22,641 nucleotides of DNA from Hypsibius dujardini (taxonomy: Eukaryota; Tardigrada; Eutardigrada; Parachela; Hypsibiidae): the NCBI GenBank assembly GCA_001579985.1, contig LRSR01005153.1, positions 1 to 22,641 on the forward strand. Direction: 5' to 3'. A program made the translations under genes and the position numbers. How positions within the stretch are numbered: position 1 is the first letter of the stretch; each line of letters opens with the position of its first letter. This document shows, in pieces, positions 9,146 through 18,050 of the stretch. Under the pieces are notes generated by a model. That model was not told the origin of the DNA, made no database searches, and was given only the letters and a program-made list of their open reading frames with translations.

Positions 9146-9614
9146 AAGTTGAATAAAATTGTTTAACTCTACGTGCGCAGTCCGTGTTATTATAAACCTT
9201 GCGTGACACATGAAATTCAAACGTAACTCTGACCAAGGCAGCAAACCAACACGAATTTTTGTTCTTGCGACAGACGGCTAAATTGTATCTTCCGCGAGGA
9301 AAGCCAAACGGGCCACGCGTGAGACGAGCCAAGATGTAAATTATGCTGGACTCGTCTCAATATGATTTATTGAAATAGCTGATAAAGGATTATTCCTCTG
9401 CATTGCATATGGACAGAAACGTGGAAAGAAGCGGTGACGCAGTTTTATGGGCGTGAGCTCGTAATCTACATAATCCCGGGACTCGAGAAACGAACCATGT
9501 ATAATTTTTACGTTTTTTTTAAGCCTCAGCCTGGATTACGTTTGCATTTTATGTGTCCCGTATAATAACACGGACTGCGCATGTAGAGTAAGACAATTTT
9601 ACTCACTTCAGTGA
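9146..9614. repeat. TIR element (MITE-like), about 65-bp termini
   Basis: Left terminus ATAAAATTGTTTAACTCTAC then GTGCGCAGTCCGTGTTATTA; right terminus is the inverse, TAATAACACGGACTGCGCAT then GTAGAGTAAGACAATTTTA. Similarity extends inward through TGACACATGAAATTCAAACG. The interior of about 330 bp shows no coding potential. It lies about 250 bp upstream of the gene at 9871 and could contribute to its promoter region. Confidence 0.85.
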
Positions 9615-9870
9615 AATGATCGCGTGCCTGCACCTGCTTCTTGTCAGTAATCTCCACTGACGGGCGATCGCGCCGATCTTAATCTTTCAATTATCTTTTC
9701 ACAATGCGCAAACAGTAAAACCGTTTCCATCCTGCGAGAAATCCCACAAGTATTCACCATTCGGCAAAACTGAGATATAGGACAAATTGATTGCGCTTTT
9801 TTCGCTTCACACGCCGTTTCCCGCGGGAAAATCTCGACGAACACTTACCTTTTCAATTCACTTCCCAGCC

Positions 9871-10361
9871 ATGAATCAATCAGATGATGTATCTGTCTGG
9901 AATCACACATCCTCATCCAATCAAACTACGCCAGTCGTCCAATGGACAGTCTTGCCGGTTTGCATCTTGCTGACCTTTTTGATTGGTCTCATTGGCAAGG
10001 AGCAGTTACAGTTGACGAAACTGAGAGGGGAACGTCTGAAGCACCATCTACTAGTAAGTTATGAGTTTGTTATTAATTTGTTTTATTCTAACAGAGAATA
10101 ATTCGTGTTGTTGCCTTGTCAACTAGCACGAATGTTGGTGTCATTGACGAAGTGAGTGAGGACCTGGCACGATTGAATCAGTATGAGCGATCAGAACGAA
10201 ATTATGCGCGAATGGAACGGGGTTATGAGCGATTGGAACAGGAGAACCAGCTACTGAATCAGGAGAATACACGACTGGAACAGGAGAAAGCACAACTGCG
10301 CAAGGAGATGGAAGAAATAAACAAAAATATGAAAGGGACTACGACTGGAGGATTGAAATAG
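9871..10361 (+). CDS. Small single-pass membrane protein with coiled coil (2 exons, 149 aa)
   Basis: Exon 1 is 9871-10053 (61 codons) and exon 2 is 10095-10361 with TAG at 10359-10361, separated by a 41-bp intron (gtaagt ... aacag) that keeps the phase. Residues 1-24 are polar with sequons NQS, NHT and NQT; about 25-43 form one hydrophobic helix (WTVLPVCILLTFLIGLIG); no cleavable signal peptide precedes it. The N-terminus is therefore probably extracellular or lumenal. After the helix comes a basic segment, then from about residue 80 a strongly charged coiled coil with repeated LEQEN-like heptads (LEQENQLLNQENTRLEQEKA) ending in NMKGTTTGGLK. The context of the ATG (CAGCCATGA) is good, and a CCCAG just upstream could be an acceptor for a 5' UTR intron. 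A poly(A) signal lies 62 bp after the stop. The family is not recognised; it may be an oligomeric membrane tether. Confidence 0.7.
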
Positions 10362-10422
10362 TTTTGACAAACGTGGCTAATTTGTTTTGTTACGCATTCC
10401 ATCAACGGTCGGGCTATCAATG

Positions 10423-10428
10423 AATAAA
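10423..10428 (+). promoter_or_regulatory. Poly(A) signal AATAAA
   Basis: A canonical AATAAA lies 62 bp downstream of the TAG of the coiled-coil membrane protein gene, followed by GT-rich sequence (TATGTGTATGTATTGTG) near 10440-10456. Confidence 0.7.
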
Positions 10429-10517
10429 GATCAATTCCAATATGTGTATGTATTGTGTAAGTTCTTACGAGAATGTAAAAATGTGGCAGAACTCTCCTTT
10501 TCGTCCTACTACTTCTA

Positions 10518-10551
<34 letters not shown>

Positions 10552-10552
10552 A
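10518..10552. repeat. (TCTG)n microsatellite
   Basis: About eight TCTG units, decaying into related TCTG/TGCC-rich sequence up to about 10600. It lies between two convergent genes. Confidence 0.95.
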
Positions 10553-10711
10553 GTCAGTCTGACTTTCTGCGTGCATGCCTGTCTATTTGTCTGGTCTGCC
10601 TGTGCATGCATGTCGACTTCTGTGTGCCATTGTGTTTGTGCCCGTATTTCCATGTCTGTCGCTTCTTACTTTGGCTTATCCTTGAACACTTTTCCAACCT
10701 CCGTTATTATC

Positions 10712-11027
10712 CTAAAGAATATCGTCAGGATCTCGAAGCGCGTTCAGATTGATGACGAAAACGGCATCCCATTGAACCCCCTGAGGCACCCTCAGGAGCA
10801 CCTTTGGATAATCCACGTCGGCAAGGTCTTCTTCATCTTCGACAGCACGGCAAATAAGCGACATGTCTGCGTTTCGGAGCGTTTTAGTTATGCCAACGGC
10901 AACTGAAAATATTCCCTGGATTACTGTGCACTTGTGGTCCTCGCTGGCCTCCTTATCCTCTCCATTGCCAGAGTCACGCTCCCAGTCCTCCTTTGACTTT
11001 TCAGGTCCGTCATGCTCGAGACCACTT
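10712..11027 (-). CDS. Acidic 3' terminal exon, about 104 codons, unrecognised protein
   Basis: On the minus strand a very strong acceptor (GTGTTTTTTTCAG, AG at 11029-11028) opens a frame of one base plus 105 codons to TAG at 10712-10714. It begins GLEHDGPEKSKEDWERDSGN, a highly charged linker, then TVIQGIFSVAVGITKTLR, an amphipathic segment, then AVEDEEDLADVDYPKVLLRV and a hydrophobic, strand-like end WDAVFVINLNALRDPDDIL. Length, composition and acceptor make it a convincing coding exon that lacks an ATG near its 5' end. The upstream exons were not found; the solo LTR and repeats above 11250 may separate them. It converges on the gene at 9871-10361. Confidence 0.6.
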
Positions 11028-11252
11028 CTGAAAAAAACACGGAATTTTCAATCATACCATGGCACGGTAGCTCAATTTCAGAAGTCGGTCAAGCGAATGG
11101 TGTGTCCAAAACAACCAAGGCGTTGAGCTCCACTCAACACGCGCTCGGACGATGTTCAGTATGTAGGATTTTTAATAAAGAAAGAAGTATACAAAGTTCT
11201 TGTAAATAACAATCCTAAAGGTACTGAATGATGGGACATACGTATAGAGCGG

Positions 11253-11572
11253 TGTTGGACCACGCCCAACAAGTCATCATATCCAATTATCACAGTTATT
11301 TGACTCGTTAATACCTTACTTACTTAGTAACTCTATCTACCCTATTAACCCTATTCTGCTGCCACAGCTAATTACTTGTATGTAATTCTGATGTGTGTGC
11401 TATTTACTATCAATTCTATAGTTAACACTTTACTATATAATCAGATGTTTTACTAGTTATAAGGGCAAGTTGTACTTCCTCTTTCCTTTCTTCTAGTTTA
11501 CTTCTCTACCGATCACCACATTCAGTCTAATAAACTTGTTAACTATCCAACCCCCGGTCGATAGACCTAACA
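11253..11572 (+). mobile_element. Solo LTR (fossil LTR retrotransposon), 320 bp
   Basis: It starts TGTTGGACCACGCCCAACA and ends ATAGACCTAACA (TG..CA), flanked by a 4-bp direct repeat GCGG (11249-11252 and 11573-11576). Inside are a TATA-like ACTATATAATC near 11430 and an AATAAA near 11529, in the order expected for promoter and poly(A) signals of an LTR. There is no internal region, so it is a solo LTR left by recombination. The intact target duplication suggests moderate age. The family cannot be assigned from the LTR alone. Confidence 0.7.
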
Positions 11573-11576
11573 GCGG

Positions 11577-11945
11577 TAAACGTAAAGAAGAGAAGATTGG
11601 GTAGTTAATACTAGTCAGAATAATCCGTGAAAAAGGCACCTACAATGCGATGAATATGCTTTAGTTATACTCGTTTTGCAATTAATTGTATTGTTCTTAC
11701 AGACCTATAAATTAAAGGCACTAGTATACCAGGACAGTATTTCGGTTAACGTTTATTAGTTAAAATTAATTTTAGTATAAAACGGTGTCATATAAAACAG
11801 CCAGCAGTTACCAAACTTGAAGTGTATCAAAAGCGGACTATGGGGAAGTGAAAAAAGTTAAGAAGCAAAAATTCATTTGAGTGAGCATCGTCGATGTTGC
11901 GTTCATTTAGATCAATTACCAACCGAATTTTTCTCCAGCGTTTAA
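11577..11945. other. No gene recognised
   Basis: AT-rich sequence between the solo LTR and a foldback element, with no convincing exon, RNA gene or repeat. Confidence 0.4.
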
Positions 11946-12134
11946 GTTATACGTAGTACAATCAACGACAAAATTGAGTACATTGAAGAGGGTCCGGGGA
12001 ATGGGCAAAAAGGGCGGAACAGGGGGTGGTCAGGTCGTTGATTGATCGAATGTTTGAAAACCATCCCCTGCCCGGCCCATTTTGCTCATTCCCCAGACCC
12101 TCCCGTGTACTCAATCTTGTCGTTGACTGTATAC
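11946..12134. repeat. Compact foldback element, about 80-bp arms
   Basis: Left arm GTACAATCAACGACAAAATT then GAGTACATTGAAGAGGGTCC; the right arm is the inverse, ending TGTCGTTGACTGTATAC. The arms carry G-rich blocks (GGGGAATGGGCAAAAAGGGC) on one strand. The loop is about 25 bp. Confidence 0.85.
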
Positions 12135-12215
12135 AAGCAGTGTCTTAGTTTTGCGAAATTATTGTAGGGCTTACATTTCCGAAGAAGTCACTGCAGCCTC
12201 TGTTGCTTCATCATC

Positions 12216-12375
12216 TCAGGTAGTCATGACATTTTCGTTCCCATCATACTGCTCTGCAGTAGTATCAGAAGGATTTGGAGATAATTGACGCTGAGCGTGC
12301 TCGACGAAAAGAGAGTCGGAAATAGCATGGTCCAGTGAGTCCCAAAATTCGGCTTGTTGGGTTGCCTCATCGTCC
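12216..12375 (-). CDS. Terminal exon 1 of a repeated exon family (52 codons)
   Basis: Acceptor ATATTGCAG (AG at 12377-12376), then one base plus 53 codons to TGA at 12216-12218. The peptide begins DDEATQQAEFWDSLDHAISD and is acidic and polar to its end (NENVMTT). A matching donor CCTT|GTGAGTCG at 12418 defines a 43-bp intron. The short piece before it (from an acceptor CTAG, reading YMMSRLVS) joins in phase. The start of the peptide closely resembles the exon at 12747-12825 (DDEEAQQQADFWD), with the same entry phase and same intron borders, so the two are duplicates. Function unknown. Confidence 0.5.
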
Positions 12376-12746
12376 CTGCAATATTATGCAAAAATGGCAC
12401 AATAATATAGCGACTCACAAGGAAACCAAACGGGACATCATGTACTAGTCTGACTTATCTGTATTTTTTTAAATATATTTTTAGTCATAAAGTACTTGCG
12501 TAATTATCGCTACCACCACGCACTGCAGCATTTCATCTGAAGAGCAGTTCATTTTAGATCAGACAAACGAAATGATCAAGTTTTTAAACTACCGAATAGG
12601 CCAATCAAGCAATCAAATGATGTATGTGGTGTGTCCGCAGAGGGTCACTAACGCCCCACCACAACTAACCATAGCATCGGGGATCGATAAAATTGGCTAT
12701 CCCGTGAATCGCTCTAGTTCGATCTAAATTCGTGTCGCTTGGCATT

Positions 12747-12825
12747 CTAAAGAAGCATATTGTTGCGAGAAGTAGGGTCCTCAGGGTCCCAAAAGTCTGC
12801 CTGCTGCTGCGCTTCTTCATCGTCT
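12747..12825 (-). CDS. Terminal exon 2 of the repeated exon family (25 codons)
   Basis: Acceptor ATACTGCAG (AG at 12827-12826), then one base plus DDEEAQQQADFWDPEDPTSR and NNMLL to TAG at 12747-12749. The conserved core shared with the exon at 12216 is DDEx(1-2)QQxA[ED]FWD. The upstream donor GTGAGTCGCT at 12871 gives a 46-bp intron whose ends match those of the 43-bp intron of the first copy. Immediately upstream lies the large foldback element starting at 12872, which has probably replaced the preceding exon, so this copy may be dead. Confidence 0.45.
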
Positions 12826-12871
12826 CTGCAGTATCAGACATACATTAAAGATAATTTAATGAGCGACTCAC

Positions 12872-13589
12872 AAGGGAATATTTACCTGTATCAGTCTGAG
12901 ATCGGACCCAAATTTTTTTATGGATACCTACTATGAAACCATTATTTTAGAAAATATGACTGGCCCCCTTGGTTCCCTGTTCGAGATGGAGAAAGTCGGG
13001 GAAGATTCTTATTGCGGCAGCCGCTTTAAAGCTTTCCCCATAGGATTGATTGATTAAATCACAAAAATTATTTTGTTCGTTTGCCCATTTAACGGTTCAG
13101 GCAATCAAAAATCGATGCACAAATCATTCAACAAACGAGTCAGGGCCACAGAAGTGGTAATCGGCATCTTTGATTCCGTTCCAACAACAGTTAAAGCAGA
13201 GAGTTTTTGGTACACCAGCCGCAACGGATGAAATAACAACGGTATATGACAATGACAAGGTTTTGAAAAATCTTGAACAACCAGTCTGTCAAAATCATTA
13301 GACAATTAACCGAATAATTAAATTCCTTTTTCGCAATTTGGTGAAGTGTAAAAGATTGCTGATGAAATTTTTTCGGTAATGGTCGTTACTGTACTGTGTT
13401 TAATCAATGAATCAATCAACGTTATTGCAAAAGCATTAAAATGGCTATCGCAATAGGAATCTTTCCCGATTTTTCCCATCTCGAACAGGGAGGGGACCAG
13501 TTATATTATTAAAATTTTGGTTTGATAGTAGGTATCCATAAAAAAAAGTTGGTTCCGATCTCAGACTGACACAGGTAAATATTTCCTTC
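12872..13589. repeat. Large foldback element, about 0.72 kb
   Basis: Left end AATATTTACCTGTATCAGTC and right end GACTGACACAGGTAAATATT are inverted. Inverted similarity continues through TGAGATCGGA, TATGGATACCTACTAT and CCCTGTTCGAGATG for at least 150 bp and fades towards the centre. It directly abuts the exon family copy at 12747 on one side and the next foldback element on the other. Confidence 0.8.
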
Positions 13590-13591
13590 TC

Positions 13592-14362
13592 AGTTATTCA
13601 ATCTGACTTGGGAAAGAACGGAGATTTGACCTCCCGATCGGAGTGGGATTTTTTTCGCGAATACCTGCCCATGTATCATGATTTACATTGGGGTGCCGGG
13701 GTCGAAATCACATCTGCAGTTGCAGAGAAAAGGAAGAAAAAAATTCCCTCACCACTTTGTGATATGACTCGGGGCTTGATTGATTGATTGATTTATCAGT
13801 AACGTTTCCGAAATTTCAATATTTTATCCGAACCAGTAAAAACGATTGATTCTAAGATTTTTAATATTCTTCCACTCCAATTCGATTCGAAATCAATTAA
13901 CATCAGCAGAATCTTTTTGGAATGCCAGGGGGCGGAGTTATGGGCTAGTTTAATTCTAGATTTGCTCATGACCTTGCAGATATGACCCATAGATCCGCCC
14001 CCGGCACCCAAAAAAGATTTTGTTAATGTCAAACGATTTCAGATCAAATTTGGAGTGGAAGGGTTTTAAAAACCTTGGAATTTAACGTTTTTCAAAAGCG
14101 ACGTGTTTACTGGTTTGAATAAAAAAAATTTGCAACTTCGGAAACTTTGCTGATGAATCAATCAATCAAGCCCCGGGCCATGACACGAAGTAATGCGGGA
14201 ATTTTTGTCTTCCTTATTTTTTTTATAAACCGCGGATGTGATCTCTACTCCGATACCCCAATGTGAAATCATGATATATGGAAAGGTATTTGTAAAAAAA
14301 AAATCCCACTCCGTTCGGAAAGTCAAATCTCCGTTCTTTCCCGAGTGAGTATTGAAATTATT
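13592..14362. repeat. Large foldback element, about 0.77 kb, reference copy of the GC-core family
   Basis: Arms of about 370 bp are inverted copies: GAAAGAACGGAGATTTGAC on the left and GTCAAATCTCCGTTCTTTC on the right, then the ACCACTTTGTG and GGGGCTTGATTGATTGATT blocks, then CTTCCACTCCAA, and an inner core CCAGGGGGCGGAGTTATGGG against CCCATAGATCCGCCCCCGG. Copies of its left half and core occur at 1605-1862 and of its core at 775-955. No coding potential is seen. Confidence 0.85.
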
Positions 14363-14363
14363 T

Positions 14364-14507
14364 TCACTCCAACCTCGCCACTACTAACTGTAGCATCTGC
14401 GACCGATAGAAAGGGATATCCTTCGAATCCTCATCGTCATCATTGTTGAAATCCCCGTCAGTGGCCATTTCGTGTTCAGTCCAGGTATCGAAATCCGCAA
14501 GATAATA
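14364..14507 (-). CDS. Possible third member of the exon family (47 codons)
   Basis: After CTAG (AG at 14509-14508) a frame of 48 codons runs to TGA at 14364-14366. It begins YYLADFDTWTEHEMATDGDF, continues with an acidic NNDDDEDSKD stretch and ends LVVARLE. The intron-exon boundary GACTAG|TA matches the piece before the first family copy near 12444. DNA at 14380-14440 is related to DNA at about 12640-12710 just downstream of the second copy (GATGCTAcagTTAGTagTGG-like), so the segments share ancestry. Low confidence that it is a functional exon. Confidence 0.3.
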   Translation of the reverse strand, partial: YYLADFDTWTEHEMATDGDFNNDDDEDSKDIPFYRSQMLQLVVARLE

Positions 14508-14529
14508 CTAGTCGGTGCAAAACTAATTA

Positions 14530-14694
14530 GGAGTCATCCACATATTACGTAATAAAAAATGGTTTTTTTCGACCACCCACCTACCCAGATAATCTAAACT
14601 ATACTGGAGGGCGGGGCCTACTTTACTGGTTCGTAATCAAGAGTCCAGACCACCCACCTACCCTCCTTTGATTAAGTAATAGGTGGATGGTGCC
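14530..14694. repeat. MITE, 165 bp, with TTA target duplication
   Basis: The left end GGAGTCATCCACATATTACG and the inverse of the right end, GGCACCATCCACCTATTACT, form the TIR. The element is flanked by TTA on both sides (14527-14529 and 14695-14697). TIRs starting with GG and 3-bp TWA duplications are typical of PIF/Harbinger-type elements; the assignment is inference. A related copy is at 6490-6660. Confidence 0.75.
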
Positions 14695-14756
14695 TTATTG
14701 CGTAAACAGAAAAATCAGTTTTTGTCAAACCATATTCCTGGGACACATTCTAAAAC

Positions 14757-14934
14757 ATGTACTGTACTCGTGTACTGGACTCGTGTACTGGACTGTACTG
14801 GACTGTACTGGACTGGATTGGACTGTACTGGACTGGACTGGACTGGACTGGACTGGACTGGACTGGACTGGATTGGACTGTACTGGACTGGACTGGACTG
14901 GATTGGACTGTACTGGACTGGACTGTATTGTACA
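14757..14934. repeat. GGACT-based minisatellite
   Basis: Reiterated GTACTGGACT and GGACT units fill about 175 bp. Because 5 is not a multiple of 3, every frame on both strands stays open and gives repetitive peptides, which are not genes. Confidence 0.95.
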
Positions 14935-15177
14935 GTCCTAACACTAGAAATACGTTGCAGCGTTCTTTTAATGTTGGTATGCGGCTTCGGATGTGATGCA
15001 GAAAGGAAACACCATACAGTCTCGGCCATTTCTTTGTGTGGAATTCCTGCAAATAAAAAAATGGAATTAGTTTAGGCGGGTAGACACTGAAAATAATATT
15101 TAGGCTCGATTTCGTTCCATATTTATATTCAATTGCGAAGATTTTTGTATATGTTAACGTTCTCATCTCCCCGATAC

Positions 15178-15283
15178 CGCACCATTTGAGTTCTCTCTCT
15201 ATGTTGGCGACGGTCTGCTCCAACTACTGTAGGCGTTCCGCGCACATGGGGGACTGGTGTACGTCATTGTCGGTCTGGCGGCA
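15178..15283 (-). pseudogene. Possible broken exon, coiled-coil-like
   Basis: Minus strand, after an acceptor CATTACAG (AG at 15285-15284), reads CRQTDNDVHQSPMCAERLQ, one TAG, then LEQTVANIERELKWC before a possible donor GTATCG at 15177. The two halves make one heptad-like segment, and the stop sits where CAG (Gln) would continue it. Alternatively the CAGTAG is a tandem acceptor and only the second half is exonic. No partner exons were identified. Confidence 0.3.
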
Positions 15284-15458
15284 CTGTAATGGCTGATGTT
15301 GACGGTCTGAAAACGCATACAGCAAATAGAAGTTCAAGTACTACGAGACCAAGAGGTTTGTCTGCCTGTTCGATTATTTGCTCCTCAATTTTTTACCTTT
15401 TAAATCACCCGCTCTACTGTACATGTCCCTCTTTAGTGATTTGCCTGTGCCTACATAA

Positions 15459-15464
15459 TCTGCC

Positions 15465-15543
<79 letters not shown>

Positions 15544-15640
15544 GTCTGTGTCTGTGTCTGTGTCTGTGTCTGTGTCTGTGTCTGTGTCTGTGTCTGTGTC
15601 TGTGTCTGTGTCTGTGTCTGTCTGTCTGTCTGTTAAGGGT
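15459..15640. repeat. Compound (CTGT)n-(GTGTCT)n microsatellite
   Basis: About twenty CTGT units (15462-15541) are followed by about thirteen GTGTCT units (to about 15618) and then again CTGT units. The start of the left palindrome arm falls inside or beyond this array, and the window ends in its inverted copy. Confidence 0.95.
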
Positions 15641-16313
15641 TGTCTGTCTCTCTGCCTGCCTGCATGCATGCATACTGTACATGTCTATCTAATTGTCTGC
15701 TTGCCTGTGTATCTGTCGCACAATATAAACTTTTTTTGCCTCATCGATGCGTTCCAATCATTTACAACTTATCATGCTCTTTCCCTTCAACATCGCTGGT
15801 TTCTAAAGTCCCAATGAAGTATAATGTTTCAGTTGACCAACCGGCAAAAGTAACCTTAGTTTGTGTTAACGAGCATATCAAAAAGGTAGCTCTATTTCAC
15901 TTACTTAAATCCACGTCGTGATCATTATCCCACGTCGCCCTAAAACGATAAAGATGTTATCATTACAATACGTGAATGAGAGTACGTATACGCAAATTTG
16001 AAATACTCCAACGCTTTCACAGACTTACTTTTTGGATTGAACACGAATAAAATCATCATTGGTGATATGATGCTCGATAAATTAGGCTTGCGTACACGTG
16101 ATTAAACGTAAAGCAATTCTAGAGGTGAATAACAAACAAAATTCAACCGAGAGAAGCATTAAGACAATGCCACTAGCACATGCACACGATTCGGGCGCTG
16201 CCCATTGTGAATTAGGCAGGGACTAGTCGATCACTTGTCCCCAGGAGAACAATAGGAAAGGTTGCACGTCGAGCGCAAACTTCCTTCTCATCAGTTAAAT
16301 GTGAAACCGCGTA

Positions 16314-16380
16314 TTAGGTCACCTCCCTTTCTCGGAAATTGCTCCAGTAGTTAATCTGGATCATCATCACGTAGGCATCA
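16314..16380 (-). CDS. Candidate terminal exon B, left arm (22 codons)
   Basis: Acceptor GACTGCAG (AG at 16382-16381), then one base plus DAYVMMIQINYWSNFREREV and T to TAA at 16314-16316. The entry phase fits the exit phase of exon A (18051): CG plus T makes Arg. An alternative donor GAG|GTGACC just before the stop would let it be internal. Identical copy on the other arm at 21839-21905. It is short, so support is modest. Confidence 0.35.
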
Positions 16381-17111
16381 CTGCAGTCCGCGTTGTATTT
16401 TGTTGGCAAAGAGAAGATTGCATAAATAGAAAAAAATTGAATTATGCAGGTACTGCTGAGTTAGCGTAACATTCCCTAGTACCTGAATTACGAAATTATA
16501 ATTTCGAAATGTATAACGACATACAGAGAATCCGAGGGCGAACTTGTCACCGCTAGAGGTATAAAAGTTCTTGAGGATGAGACAGACACAAACAGATTGC
16601 TAATAGACATTACATGCATAAAGGCAAGCACCTGACAGACAAAACCGAACAGGCTGGCAGAAAGCAAAAGTAAAACATTTTGTCACTTTCGGCATCTAAA
16701 ATGTGACAAGGACATATTTTTGTCCTTAACATTTCGGATCACATATACGCCAAAAAACTTTCATTAGGGTTAATATTATTGAATCTGGTATTTCAATAAT
16801 CTTATTAATAAAGCTCACAATATTCCTCGCAGTTTAGGATTACTCCCATGGAACAAAATTGGCCATAGAAGGGATGGCCCACCCTTGAATATATTTTTGC
16901 AAGGTAAATTTATTGCGCGGTTCAAAACTACTCAAGTAATAGAAATTCAACCATCGAAAAAGGGAAAACCGCAGCCACGTGTAAAAATTAGACTTTTCGG
17001 GAGCACCAGAACCAATCTCATTATTAAACCGTTTTATCTAACTGAATTCCGCATTCAAAACACACTATCGCTTCACTTTTCCAGTGAGAAACAGTTGTGG
17101 CAATTCATGCA

Positions 17112-17289
17112 TCAGTCATCGTCGTCGGCGTTTTCGTTAACCTGCTGATTAGCTTGAAGAGCCTTTTTCAAGCGAGCGTGGATCCCGTGTTGTTGTCTTG
17201 GGTGACGAGTTCCAGCACATTTGTGAGAAAAAATTATTTTACAAAGGTCCACCATCAAGCTTGCAATAATGCACGTAAAGAGTGGTAAA
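17112..17289 (-). CDS. Candidate alternative terminal exon, left arm (58 codons)
   Basis: After CCGGTTCAG (AG at 17291-17290) one base plus 59 codons run to TGA at 17112-17114. The peptide has a hydrophobic start (LFTCIIASLMVDL), then GTRHPRQQHGIHARLKKALQ, and ends in an acidic NENADDDD. The entry phase also fits exon A. The latter half looks more coding than the former. Identical copy at 20930-21107 on the plus strand. Confidence 0.28.
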
Positions 17290-17524
17290 CTGAACCGGAA
17301 GGCAACTACACCGTTCAGAACATTTTGAGGGTATTTTTCTACCTGCTTAATGGTAAAATGTGTGTTTTTTACACTCGCAGAAAGAATCTTGCCTTTTTAC
17401 AGTTATTATTTCAACCTCCTTTTGAACTGCAAAAGCATATAAAGGGCATGTGTCTCATATTATTATTAGGGATGTAAGCTCAAACCTCTCATGTCTAGAA
17501 GATTATTTATCATTATCATCAACT

Positions 17525-17938
17525 CGAAAGAAAGACCATCAAAGAAGTGGGTGTGGGTCGATACTTAAAATTATAAGTCGAATAATAGGCAAACGGATAT
17601 ACTTGTGAAATGACCCAACCTTCAATTAATTTAGTGTTACTTCAGGCAAGACACTACTTGTTATAATCTCAGTCTGCACACAGTCCCAACAATCGACTGA
17701 CCAAGTTTGAATCACCTCTGTGCTAGCACAAGCGCATGGGTCTTTTTGTCTCGAACTAGATCAGTGGACTGTTGTGAACCTGTGCAGACTGGGATCATAA
17801 CAAGAAATGCCTTGCGTGATGTGACATTAAGCTGATTGAAGGTTGGGCCAATTCACAAGTATTTCCCGTTTGCCAATTATTCGACTTATAATTTTAAGTA
17901 TGGACTCACACCCACTATTTTGATGGTTCTTCCTCAGA
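17525..17938. repeat. Nested palindrome in left arm, about 414 bp
   Basis: Arms of about 205 bp meet at GTGCTAGCAC near 17720-17729. Outer landmarks are AGACCATCAAAGAAGTGGGT on the left against CCCACTATTTTGATGGTTCT on the right, then TACTTAAAATTATAAGTCGA on one side and its exact inverse on the other. The two halves differ from each other at about one base in five to ten. Confidence 0.9.
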
Positions 17939-18050
17939 TTTGAGCTGCGGAGTGTATCAGCTTCGCATCTGCACTCATGCTGCGTGATGAGGATGTTTAT
18001 AGCGCTCTCAATAGAGGAATTTGAGGATCCTCGTAATATTTGTTCATTAC

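Noticed and set aside
9844-9900. Strong minus-strand splice donor (AAAAG|GTAAGT) near 9850, suggesting a divergent gene
   Set aside because: The adjoining minus-strand sequence overlaps the first exon of the plus-strand gene and gives no convincing coding frame; it may be chance.
9871-10053. N-terminus and first helix of a G-protein-coupled receptor
   Set aside because: The sequon-rich start followed by a hydrophobic helix is reminiscent of one, but only one membrane segment is present and the downstream exon is a coiled coil.
14683-15223. Open frames of up to 157 codons on both strands
   Set aside because: They are produced by the GGACT minisatellite, which lacks stops in all frames, and give only low-complexity peptides.
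15289-15817. Open frames across the CTGT/GTGTCT repeats
   Set aside because: Purely simple-sequence translations (SVSVSV, TDTDTD, SVCLSVCL).
17700-17730. GTGCTAGCAC centre as a transcription-factor or recombinase site
   Set aside because: It is simply the axis of the nested palindrome; no independent evidence for a binding site.
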